Origin: Melioribacteraceae bacterium
GTDB lineage: Bacteria; Bacteroidota; Ignavibacteria; Ignavibacteriales; Melioribacteraceae
Assembly: GCA_021740785.1 (NCBI GenBank)
Contig: JAIOZI010000001.1
Span: 124,001-188,000, forward strand
DNA length: 64,000 nucleotides
Direction of reading: 5' to 3'
Shown: piece by piece, positions 38,433 through 46,543 of the stretch
Position numbering within the stretch: position 1 is the first letter of the stretch
Layout: each line of letters begins with the position of its first letter
The notes under the pieces: generated by a model
What the model was told of the DNA's origin: nothing
Databases searched by the model: none
The model's input: only the letters and a program-made list of their open reading frames with translations
Translations under genes and position numbers: made by a program

Positions 38433-39671
38433 ATGCAGCATAAAAAAATACTCAGAACTATTGAAACAGTTGCTTCAAAAAAGTTTTCTTCAGAAAAAGA
38501 ACTTCTTACAGAAGTATTGAATTTAATTGTAAAAGATGATCAATTTAGTGTAACTGGCGGAAGACTTTGGAAACTTGATACTCAACTAAAAGCATATAGA
38601 TTAGTTTATCAATTAGGAAATGTTCAGCATATTGAAGATGATTTTATTTTAAAAGTTGACGACTACCCGGTATTTAATATAATCACAAGAGAACGTACTG
38701 TGCTGGCTAATGAAACAAATCAGCAGCTTATAGAAAAAGGTATTTTTAGATATTCGGCATCAGGTATTGGTTATAAAACTAAAATTGACGGGAAATATTT
38801 ATACCAGTACTTATTGGCTGTCAATAGTGAAGAAATTGATGATGATCTTCGGTATACGCTTAATATTGTTGCGACTGTTGTTACATCAAAAATTAAAGAA
38901 AGAAGTATTTCCGATTCACGTAAAAACTTAATAATGGATCTTGACAAAGCAAAGCATTTAATCAGAAGCATTTTACCGGAACATGAATATCATTTTCATA
39001 ATTATGTCTTATTCGGAATAACTATTCCGGCTCAAATATTAGGTGGTGATTTTTATGATTATCTTAAAATTGGTGATGATGAAAGTAGAATTGCAATTGC
39101 AGTTGGAGATGCTGCCTCAAAGGGAGTAAGCGCTGCTGCAGAAGCTATGTATATTTCAGGTGCGCTGAGAATGGCGAGTACATTCCAAATGAAGATATCT
39201 CCTATGATGTACAGGATGAACGAATTAATAAATAAAATATTTAGCGATGATAGATTTGCTTCACTATTTTATTGTGAATTATCAAATGATAAAAAAGGTA
39301 TTTGCTTATACGCTAATGCCGGTCATAATCCCCCGATATTATTTTCGAATAAAGATAAATCGATATCGTATTTACAGCCTACGGGACCCTTATTAGGACC
39401 TGCCCCGCACTCAAAATATGATACAGATAGTATGATTTTTGAAAAAGGTGATATTTTGATCATCTATTCGGACGGTGTAACTGAAGCTGCAAATGATGAT
39501 TTCGATTTCTATGAGGAAGAAAGATTGGAAAAAGTAATTCGCAAAGTTACCGATCTTTCCCCAAAAGAAATTGCTTTAACTATATTGGATGATGTTGAAA
39601 AGTTTTCTACTTCCAACAGTAAATATCAAGATGATAAAACGATTGTCGTAATAAAGCGAAAGGATAATTAA
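38433..39671 (+). CDS. SpoIIE/RsbU-type PP2C phosphatase with GAF-like sensor
   Basis: A 412-residue serine/threonine phosphatase. A GAF-like sensory N-terminus (about 1-165) and a short coiled link precede the PPM domain: ILGGDFYDYLKIG, VGDAASKGVSAAAEA, ANAGHNPP, YSDGVTEAAND and DDKTIVV carry the metal-binding Asp residues. Such proteins dephosphorylate anti-sigma antagonist or other Ser/Thr substrates. It starts three bases after the DUF4032 kinase-like gene and shares one base with the PduS-like gene (TAATG), so all are probably one transcript. Confidence 0.87.
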   Translation: MQHKKILRTIETVASKKFSSEKELLTEVLNLIVKDDQFSVTGGRLWKLDTQLKAYRLVYQLGNVQHIEDDFILKVDDYPVFNIITRERTVLANETNQQLIEKGIFRYSASGIGYKTKIDGKYLYQYLLAVNSEEIDDDLRYTLNIVATVVTSKIKERSISDSRKNLIMDLDKAKHLIRSILPEHEYHFHNYVLFGITIPAQILGGDFYDYLKIGDDESRIAIAVGDAASKGVSAAAEAMYISGALRMASTFQMKISPMMYRMNELINKIFSDDRFASLFYCELSNDKKGICLYANAGHNPPILFSNKDKSISYLQPTGPLLGPAPHSKYDTDSMIFEKGDILIIYSDGVTEAANDDFDFYEEERLEKVIRKVTDLSPKEIALTILDDVEKFSTSNSKYQDDKTIVVIKRKDN

Positions 39672-40987
39672 TGAGTTTATCCGATAAGATTTTTGAAGCC
39701 GGTGTTGTCGGTGCCGGTGGAGCAGGATTTCCGACTCATATAAAAGCAAATTCACAAGTTGAATTTATGCTTGCAAATGGTGCGGAATGCGAACCGCTGA
39801 TCCATAAAGATTTTGAAATAATGGTGAATTTTCCGAAAGAAATAATTCGCGGAATGGAGATAATGCTGGAACAGACTAAAGCTAAGCGCGGTTATTTCGG
39901 AATTAAATCAAAGAATGCGGCAGCAGTTGATGCGATAAGTGCAAATCTCGAAAACGGTAAAATTGAAATGTGTTTTTTGGGTGATTTTTATCCATCCGGT
40001 GATGAGTATGAACTCGTATACGCTGCTACAAAAAGATTAATACCTCCGCACGGATTACCGTTGGATGTTGGTTGTGTTGTTAATAATGTTGAAACACTTT
40101 ACAATGTGGCAATGGCATCAGAAGGAAAACCTGTTACTAAAAAATTTGTAAGTATTGCGGGCGCTGTAAAAACACCATGCTCGTTTTGGGCGCCAATCGG
40201 TACAAGTTTTAAAGAGCTTATTAAAATGGCAGGCGGTGCTACAACGAAAGATTACGGTTTATTTGTCAGCGGATTAATGATGGGTACATTAACGTTTGAT
40301 GAAAACGAGGTTGTAACAAAAACTACTGCCGGTTTAATCATTCTTCCCTCCGATCATTATTTGATCGACAGGATGAACCGACCGATGAAAGACATGAATA
40401 GAATAGGAAAATCTGCTTGTGATCAATGTAGTTATTGCACTGAATTTTGTCCCCGATACCTGCTTGGATATGATGTTCAGCCTCACAAAGTGATGCGGTC
40501 TCTTGAGTTTACGAAAACAGGTGAATCGGTTTGGAATCAATATGCGGATCTTTGCTGCATGTGCGGGTTATGTTCATTGTATGCATGTCCCGAAGATTTG
40601 TATCCGCGTGAAGCCTGCGGGCAGGGGAAAGAGCATTTGAGAGAGATCGGCGAAAAATATGAACAGAAAAAACCGGTAAAAGTACACCCGATAAAAGAGG
40701 GAAGAAGAGTTCCACTAAAACAACTAATGAAAAGACTTGATGTTTTAAAGTATAATGTGGACACACCATTTACCGATAAAAAATTAATCCCGCAGAATGT
40801 AACTATTAAATTGAAACAGCATGTCGGAGTTCCGGCTCGTGCGGTTGTTGCAATCGGAGACGAAGTTTCTGAAGGAGATTTAATAGGAAGAATTGATGAA
40901 GGCAAATTAGGGACAAATGTGCATTCATCGATTAGCGGAATTGTTACGCAGGTTTCTGATGAGTATATAAAAATTGCATCAAATTAA
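39671..40987 (+). CDS. PduS-like flavin/iron-sulfur electron-transfer protein (RnfC family)
   Basis: A 438-residue RnfC/PduS homologue. In microcompartments PduS moves electrons from NADH to reduce cobalamin. N-terminal flavin/NADH loop GVVGAGGAGFPTHIK, NADH-dehydrogenase-like core ANGAECEPLIHKD, SLBB domain (APIGTSFKELIKMAGG), and two 4Fe-4S sites: CDQCSYCTEFCP and CCMCGLCSLYACP. A C-terminal barrel-sandwich region (GVPARAVVAIGDEVSEGDL) follows. Together with the adjacent PduT-like shell gene it points to a microcompartment electron-transfer module. It overlaps the phosphatase gene by one base. Confidence 0.86.
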   Translation: MSLSDKIFEAGVVGAGGAGFPTHIKANSQVEFMLANGAECEPLIHKDFEIMVNFPKEIIRGMEIMLEQTKAKRGYFGIKSKNAAAVDAISANLENGKIEMCFLGDFYPSGDEYELVYAATKRLIPPHGLPLDVGCVVNNVETLYNVAMASEGKPVTKKFVSIAGAVKTPCSFWAPIGTSFKELIKMAGGATTKDYGLFVSGLMMGTLTFDENEVVTKTTAGLIILPSDHYLIDRMNRPMKDMNRIGKSACDQCSYCTEFCPRYLLGYDVQPHKVMRSLEFTKTGESVWNQYADLCCMCGLCSLYACPEDLYPREACGQGKEHLREIGEKYEQKKPVKVHPIKEGRRVPLKQLMKRLDVLKYNVDTPFTDKKLIPQNVTIKLKQHVGVPARAVVAIGDEVSEGDLIGRIDEGKLGTNVHSSISGIVTQVSDEYIKIASN

Positions 40988-41008
40988 TTTTCTGAAAGGA
41001 AAAATATT

Positions 41009-41560
41009 ATGGAAATGAATTCAATTGGATTAATAGAAATGACCAGCATTGCATCCGGTATGGAAGCGGCTGATATAATGTTAAAAACATCCGAGGTCGA
41101 ATTACTAATTTCACGGACAATATGTTCCGGTAAGTATATGGTTTTAATTGGAGGAGATGTTGCAGCTGTTCAAACTGCAGTTGATGCAGCAGCCGAAACG
41201 ATCGAATATGCGGTAATAGATACTTTCGTAATTCCGAATGTTCACCCGGATATTTTTCCGGCACTTTCAGGTCACAGCGGAATTGAGCAGTTGGAAGCTC
41301 TTGGAATTCTTGAATCTTTCTCCGTTGCATCTTTAATCGAAGGTGCGGATGCAGCTGTAAAAGCAGCGACTGTTAAAATAATAGAAATTCGTCTTGCAAT
41401 GGCATTAGGCGGAAAAGCATTCTGTACTATTACCGGTGAGGTTGCGGCAGTGAGAAGTGCGGTCGATTCCGGGGCTCAGGTGATTGCAGATAAAGGATTA
41501 CTAGTTAATAAAGTAGTAATTGCTCAACCGCGTCCAGAATTGCTTAGTGAAATGATTTAA
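41009..41560 (+). CDS. Tandem-BMC microcompartment shell protein, PduT-like
   Basis: A 183-residue shell protein with two BMC domains (about residues 4-90 and 95-182). It has the PduT pattern: GLIEMTSIASGMEAADIML at the start, the RTICSGKY segment with C39, the residue equivalent to the cysteine that binds a 4Fe-4S cluster in the pore of PduT trimers. The second domain starts EALGILESFSVASLIEGAD. It fits electron transfer across a shell, served by the PduS-like protein encoded 21 bases upstream. No other shell, enzyme or encapsulation gene is in the window. AAAGGA lies before the ATG. Confidence 0.92.
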   Translation: MEMNSIGLIEMTSIASGMEAADIMLKTSEVELLISRTICSGKYMVLIGGDVAAVQTAVDAAAETIEYAVIDTFVIPNVHPDIFPALSGHSGIEQLEALGILESFSVASLIEGADAAVKAATVKIIEIRLAMALGGKAFCTITGEVAAVRSAVDSGAQVIADKGLLVNKVVIAQPRPELLSEMI

Positions 41561-41565
41561 TTTTA

Positions 41566-41590
41566 GGGAGACGCTTTAATCGCGTCTCCC
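41566..41590 (+). terminator. Perfect hairpin between PduT-like gene and C69 dipeptidase
   Basis: A nine-base perfect stem (GGGAGACGC/GCGTCTCCC) with a seven-base loop lies between convergent genes, six bases after the PduT-like stop. Neither side has a strong U-run, so it may act as a weak bidirectional terminator. Confidence 0.6.
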
Positions 41591-41625
41591 AATCAAATTA
41601 AACCCAGATTTATGATTTTTATGAG

Positions 41626-43218
41626 TTAAAATTTTTCGTCATATTTTGTCCAAAGATAATCACCCAGTTCCCACGCTTTCTTTACAACTTTATCTCCCCA
41701 TTTTATTCCGTATCGTGTTGTCATTTTGCTAACATTATCCGGATTGTTTTTATGCACTTCTAACAATTCCTTTTCGAAATTATCTGTATCGCTGAATACT
41801 TTTTTTTGCAAAGGACTCCAAACAGCTTTTACATCTTTAATCATATCACCCCATCTTTGTGCAGTTAAAGTTCCGAGGCGGTTAAATGCCCACCATGCTG
41901 ATTGGCGATTAAATCCGTTAATTCTTCCCTGAGTTTTAAAGGATTCAGCCACATCGGAAACCGAGCAGTAGACCGGAACATAAATTGATGTTGCAACATT
42001 ATCCCATGCAAGCCACACAACACCACCAATTTCATCGGGCAGCCATTCACGTGATTGAGTTATCGTTGCATACATTGTATACCATTGTGCAATCGAACGT
42101 TCTCCTCTCCAGCCCCAGCCGCCGTTAATATTAAAAATACCTCTCATATCATAAGGCATAAATGGATTTGCAAATGGAGATAATACTGTTCTCCCGCTGT
42201 CATCCGTTGTAGTAATGTTTTTGGTTAATAGGAAATCAGTATCCTGATAATAATCCTGAAATATTTCCACCAATTTTTCTTTTGTTATTAATGAATCTGG
42301 TTTAACAGAGAAAGGGAAATTTTCAGAATCCGGGTGTAATCCTAAAGACGGCGCTGCTAAACTTAAAACACGCCACTCTCTTCTTCGGCAGGCATACGAT
42401 GTTCTTCCTCCCGGAGCATATGCATAACAAAATTCAAATGGTCCATCCGATTCACTCCACCAACTGCTGTCCTGTGCAACTGAATAAATATTATCTGAAG
42501 CAATGAAATAATCGGAATTGTGAAGATCAATTTGACGAATTCTACTTGCATTAGCAGTAACGGAAATGTGATCATCGGGAATTCTTTGAGCAGCCCAAAC
42601 TGCACCGATTTTATTTTTTCCGGGACCCACAATTTCCAGCATCCAAACTTCATTTTTATCTGCAATCGTTAAAGTTTCACCATAGTCATTCCATCCGTAT
42701 TCAGCTAATAGATCACCGGCTAATTGAATTGCTTCTCGGGCAGTTTTACATCTTTCCAACATTAAGCGGCATAATTGCTGGCAGTCAATCAATCCTTTAT
42801 CTGATTTCAGTGATGATCTTCCGCCGAAAGTAGATTCGCCGATCGCTAATTGATATTGATTCATACTGGGATAAGCTGTATTTATATATCCGAATGTATT
42901 TTCTACCTGTGGAATTTCTCCGACCGGAATATGTTTATAAGCCGGCATTGCTAATGAATCATTGGTTGTCCTTTTCTTCATTGTAACCATTTCACCTTCG
43001 TTGTAATTTTTTGCCGGCATGATGTCAAAATAGCCCCTTGTTCTGTGACTATCGCAAGTATGTGAAGTAATAACCGATCCATCCGATGTAGCAGACTTCC
43101 CAACAGTAATTGAAGTACAACCGTCGGGAATTCCTCCCTCCCAATCGGGAATATTTTGCGAATACAAATTATATGTGATAAATAAAAAGACTATTGCTGA
43201 AATTTTTCGAAACTTCAT
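41626..43218 (-). CDS. Secreted C69-family dipeptidase
   Basis: A 530-residue N-terminal nucleophile dipeptidase of family C69 (PepD/acid-ceramidase-like fold). The signal peptide MKFRKISAIVFLFITYNLYS is followed by DGCTSITVGKSA, whose Cys becomes the N-terminal nucleophile after processing. Other landmarks are DGSVITSHTCD and AIGESTFGGR. I chose the ATG at 43218 because AGGAG lies five bases upstream and the signal peptide then starts the protein; a longer form from 43275 adds 19 residues. It is predicted to act on short peptides outside the cytoplasm. It is convergent with the PduT-like gene. Confidence 0.87.
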   Translation of the reverse strand: MKFRKISAIVFLFITYNLYSQNIPDWEGGIPDGCTSITVGKSATSDGSVITSHTCDSHRTRGYFDIMPAKNYNEGEMVTMKKRTTNDSLAMPAYKHIPVGEIPQVENTFGYINTAYPSMNQYQLAIGESTFGGRSSLKSDKGLIDCQQLCRLMLERCKTAREAIQLAGDLLAEYGWNDYGETLTIADKNEVWMLEIVGPGKNKIGAVWAAQRIPDDHISVTANASRIRQIDLHNSDYFIASDNIYSVAQDSSWWSESDGPFEFCYAYAPGGRTSYACRRREWRVLSLAAPSLGLHPDSENFPFSVKPDSLITKEKLVEIFQDYYQDTDFLLTKNITTTDDSGRTVLSPFANPFMPYDMRGIFNINGGWGWRGERSIAQWYTMYATITQSREWLPDEIGGVVWLAWDNVATSIYVPVYCSVSDVAESFKTQGRINGFNRQSAWWAFNRLGTLTAQRWGDMIKDVKAVWSPLQKKVFSDTDNFEKELLEVHKNNPDNVSKMTTRYGIKWGDKVVKKAWELGDYLWTKYDEKF

Positions 43219-43223
43219 TTTTA

Positions 43224-43228
43224 CTCCT
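43224..43228 (-). promoter_or_regulatory. Ribosome binding site of the C69 dipeptidase
   Basis: On the minus strand this reads AGGAG, five bases before the ATG at 43218. It decides the start so that a signal peptide begins the protein. Confidence 0.65.
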
Positions 43229-43320
43229 GCATCTGATTTGAGATAAGAAAAAATATTAAGCACTTCTGATTGCATAAGTTAATAAATATATTTGATAATC
43301 ATAAAATTTGCAGAGAAAAA

Positions 43321-44097
43321 ATGAAAAAATATGGTGAATGGGCTTTAATAACCGGCGCTTCATCAGGAATCGGTGAAGAGTTTGCAAAAAGATTAGCGAA
43401 AGAAAATTATAACTTAGTTTTAGTTGCAAGAAGAATTGATCGGTTAAATTCATTGGCGGAAGAATTAAAGAACAAATACAAAATTAATATAAAAACAATA
43501 CAAGCGGATTTGAGTAAAAGTAATTTTTTAGAATCAATTATACCGGTAACCGAGAAATTGGATATCGGAATGTTGATTAATAATGCTGGTTTCGGCTCAA
43601 CTGGAAAATTTACTGAAACTAATTCTCAACATGAAATTGATATGGTTCATGTTAATTGTGTTGCACCGACAATCTTAACTCATCATTTTGTAAAAGAAAT
43701 GAAATTAAAAAAACGAGGAGCTGTTATATTTTTAGGCTCAGTGGTTGGATATCAACCTACACCATATATGGCTGCTTATTCAGCTACGAAAGTATTTAAT
43801 TCATATTTGGGTGAAGCCTTAGCTAATGAGTTGAAAGAATATAATATTGATGTCTTATCCATTAATCCCGGAAGTACAAATACTGAATTTCACGGTATTG
43901 CAAATGTAGGGAAGGCGCCTTTTATCAGAACTGCAGAGAATGTAGTGAATACTGCTTTAAATTCACTTGGTAGAAAATACTCGGTTGTGGATGGATTGAT
44001 GAATAAAATTATTGCAATTTCCGGCAGGTTAATACCACGCAGATATTTAGTAAACATAACCGGGAGAATTACTAAAAAATTAATAAACGCATCATAA
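43321..44097 (+). CDS. Short-chain dehydrogenase/reductase
   Basis: A 258-residue SDR. Cofactor motif TGASSGIGEEFAKRLA, with an Arg-rich VARRIDRL after strand two suggesting NADPH use; NNAGFG; catalytic Ser in FLGSVVG; and YSATK. The NPGSTNTEFHG segment is typical of the DltE/YqjQ-like classical SDR group. I used the ATG at 43321 beginning MKKYGEWALITGAS; an earlier in-frame ATG at 43270 runs against the divergent dipeptidase gene. The substrate cannot be assigned. Confidence 0.88.
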   Translation: MKKYGEWALITGASSGIGEEFAKRLAKENYNLVLVARRIDRLNSLAEELKNKYKINIKTIQADLSKSNFLESIIPVTEKLDIGMLINNAGFGSTGKFTETNSQHEIDMVHVNCVAPTILTHHFVKEMKLKKRGAVIFLGSVVGYQPTPYMAAYSATKVFNSYLGEALANELKEYNIDVLSINPGSTNTEFHGIANVGKAPFIRTAENVVNTALNSLGRKYSVVDGLMNKIIAISGRLIPRRYLVNITGRITKKLINAS

Positions 44098-44103
44098 GTA
44101 AAA

Positions 44104-45795
44104 TCAAAAATCTTTTTTCAAAGAAGTATAACCAACCTGGTAAAACAATCCGGTAATTACTATAGAAATCAAAATGATTACTATTACCGGCGATGTGAAA
44201 TATGAATAACTTTCTATTTTATTTATCATCAAGCTGTAAAAGTAATTGCTGACCGGTATAAATAGAAATATTAGTACAAATAACATATATATCATGCACA
44301 ATAGAAATGTTAAAGAGGCTCCTTGCGAAGACGCAATTCTAATCGGATTCTTTTCTCTATAAACTGAAAATAACCCGCCCATACCAAAGTTTAATGCAAC
44401 AAGTGATGTTGTAATGAAAAAATTTACCAGGATGTTTACAAATATTAGATTAATACTAAAATCACGACTCGTAAAAAAAGCTAACAACTCGGAAATAAAT
44501 AATATAATTAGAAAAAACGGAAGCAGTTTAGCACGGATATATTTTGATAGACCAACCGGTGCAGATCTGATTTTCCATGAGGCAAGCCCTTCCAAACTAA
44601 TTAATGGAAATACAAATCGAAGCGATAAAGTAGATATTAAAAGTGCATTGAATATAAATAAAATTAAATAGATGATTGACTGAAGGTAAACATTACTCCC
44701 CGCGATAAGCGCAACACCGGAAATACTAAACATAAATACAAAGATTAATACCATTAATACAATGAAATGAACAATTTGGCTAGGTTCTCTGATAAATAAT
44801 AAAAAATCCTTTTTGATTAGTGAATCGTTAAACGGTGATAAAAAAAATGATTTTGTTAATATTGATTTAGTCCCATCCAATTCACGCATTTTGCGCATTT
44901 TACTTCTTAGTTTGAGCGAAACAAACCATGACTTCTGATACCATTTATGTCCCAAATAAACTGCAAGTGAAAATAAGAAAACGGAAACACCGCATTGAAT
45001 AGCGAAGAATTTTATAGATTCATTAATCTCACCTTTTGATATCCAATACAGTGAACGGGACAACCAATAGTTCGGTAAGAATTTCATCTCGGGAGGAATT
45101 AAATTACCAAAATACTCATTCACGTTAGGGTAATGTTTAAATACTTCATTCACTAAATCAACAGGAGAAGAGATATTAAAAAATAGGAATACAATTGTTA
45201 AATATCCGCCCACAATTGTATATAATATTTTTTTTACACCGAAACGCTCAGCTAATTTTAGAATTATCATTAATATAATTACACCTAAAGAAGCAGCGCT
45301 GAACATAAACGGGAAGAAGTTTAATCCGATTAAGGAGATAAATTCCAACAGACTTAAATCAAAGTAAACGGAATAACCCGCTAGCACCGCAAATAAAATT
45401 AGAAGAAGAGTAGATGAACTGTAGAAGAAATTATCTAAAAATTTTATAACAAATATTTTTGTCGGAAAGATCGGTTTGGTTAATAAATAAGCTACCTCTT
45501 CCGATTTGAATAAAGTGGAATAGGAGACAATTATATTTCCAACGTTAATTGAAATGAAGAAAATGAAAAGAATCATTGATATAAACTCATGGAGCAGGAA
45601 GTCACCCAACCTCATATTTACAAGTAAATAACCAATCACGCGTTGAGCAAAAACGAAAGAGCCCAATGCAAAAGCTCCATAAACAATAAAACTGCCTAAA
45701 TTCTTGAACAGTGATTCAAAAGTAAAACTGGATGAAATTTTAAAAAATGTAATAAGTTTATATTTAAGAATGAGAATGATCTGATTCATATTCAC
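44104..45795 (-). CDS. ABC transporter permease (ABC-2-like, 563 residues)
   Basis: A large membrane protein with about 12 hydrophobic segments in two halves (about 30-280 and 325-560), separated by a charged linker (KLRSKMRKMRELDGTKS). It resembles putative ABC exporter permeases of the PUF-type 500-600-residue group found in Bacteroidota and Firmicutes. Its start overlaps the ATPase gene by 32 bases, so it pairs with it. Substrate is unknown; a possible second start is at 45789. Confidence 0.75.
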   Translation of the reverse strand: MNMNQIILILKYKLITFFKISSSFTFESLFKNLGSFIVYGAFALGSFVFAQRVIGYLLVNMRLGDFLLHEFISMILFIFFISINVGNIIVSYSTLFKSEEVAYLLTKPIFPTKIFVIKFLDNFFYSSSTLLLILFAVLAGYSVYFDLSLLEFISLIGLNFFPFMFSAASLGVIILMIILKLAERFGVKKILYTIVGGYLTIVFLFFNISSPVDLVNEVFKHYPNVNEYFGNLIPPEMKFLPNYWLSRSLYWISKGEINESIKFFAIQCGVSVFLFSLAVYLGHKWYQKSWFVSLKLRSKMRKMRELDGTKSILTKSFFLSPFNDSLIKKDFLLFIREPSQIVHFIVLMVLIFVFMFSISGVALIAGSNVYLQSIIYLILFIFNALLISTLSLRFVFPLISLEGLASWKIRSAPVGLSKYIRAKLLPFFLIILFISELLAFFTSRDFSINLIFVNILVNFFITTSLVALNFGMGGLFSVYREKNPIRIASSQGASLTFLLCMIYMLFVLIFLFIPVSNYFYSLMINKIESYSYFTSPVIVIILISIVITGLFYQVGYTSLKKDF

Positions 45796-46510
45796 TGGTT
45801 AATTGTATGAATAATTGTTCAAGATTATTATTTTTTTCCTCTTTCAACCTGTGTAATTCTTCAATGGAGTTATCAAAAATCAATTTGCCTTTCATAATTA
45901 TGCCTACACGGTTACATATTTCTTCAACAACATTCAAACTGTGTGTGGACATTAAAACAGTTATCCCCTCAGATACTTTTTGCTTCAAAGTATTTTTAAT
46001 TATGAAAGCACTCTGCGGATCAAGCCCAACCATTGGCTCGTCTATTACAATTAATTCAGGATCATGCAGAAATGCCGAAGCTATTGTTATTCTCTGCCGC
46101 ATTCCTTGCGAATATTCTTCTGTTCTTTTGTACAGCCATTCCTGAATTTTTAAATCTTCAACAAGAGCTTCGATTTTATTTTTTAAATAACTTTTTGACA
46201 AGTTGTACAAACCTCCGGAGAAATAGAGGAATTCCATACCTGTTAATTTATCATAAAGGAAAGGTTGATCGGGAATGTATCCGATTTTCATTTTACTTTC
46301 AATCGGATTTTCAAAAGCATTCACACCATTAATGCTAATCGATCCTGAGGTAGGGGAATAAAGACCGGTAATCATTTTGATTGTAGTAGTTTTGCCTGCA
46401 CCGTTTGGACCTAAAAATCCAAATAGATCACCTTTATTAATATTCAGATCAAGTGAATCTACTGCAACGAAATCGCCAAAACTTTTTGTTAATTTTTCGA
46501 TTCTGAGCAT
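45764..46510 (-). CDS. ABC transporter ATP-binding protein
   Basis: A 248-residue ATPase of the ABC-2/DRA exporter class: Walker A GPNGAGKTTTIKMI, signature YSQGMRQRITIA, Walker B LIVIDEPMVGLD and STHSLNVVEEICNR at the switch. It lacks the long C-terminal domain of the NatA-like ATPase at 9158. It overlaps its permease by 32 bases. The upstream triple AAA+ gene ends 33 bases away, so the three may share a transcript. Confidence 0.92.
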   Translation of the reverse strand: MLRIEKLTKSFGDFVAVDSLDLNINKGDLFGFLGPNGAGKTTTIKMITGLYSPTSGSISINGVNAFENPIESKMKIGYIPDQPFLYDKLTGMEFLYFSGGLYNLSKSYLKNKIEALVEDLKIQEWLYKRTEEYSQGMRQRITIASAFLHDPELIVIDEPMVGLDPQSAFIIKNTLKQKVSEGITVLMSTHSLNVVEEICNRVGIIMKGKLIFDNSIEELHRLKEEKNNNLEQLFIQLTSEYESDHSHS

Positions 46511-46543
46511 TTTCTATAATTTTATTGTGTAGAATAATTTTAA

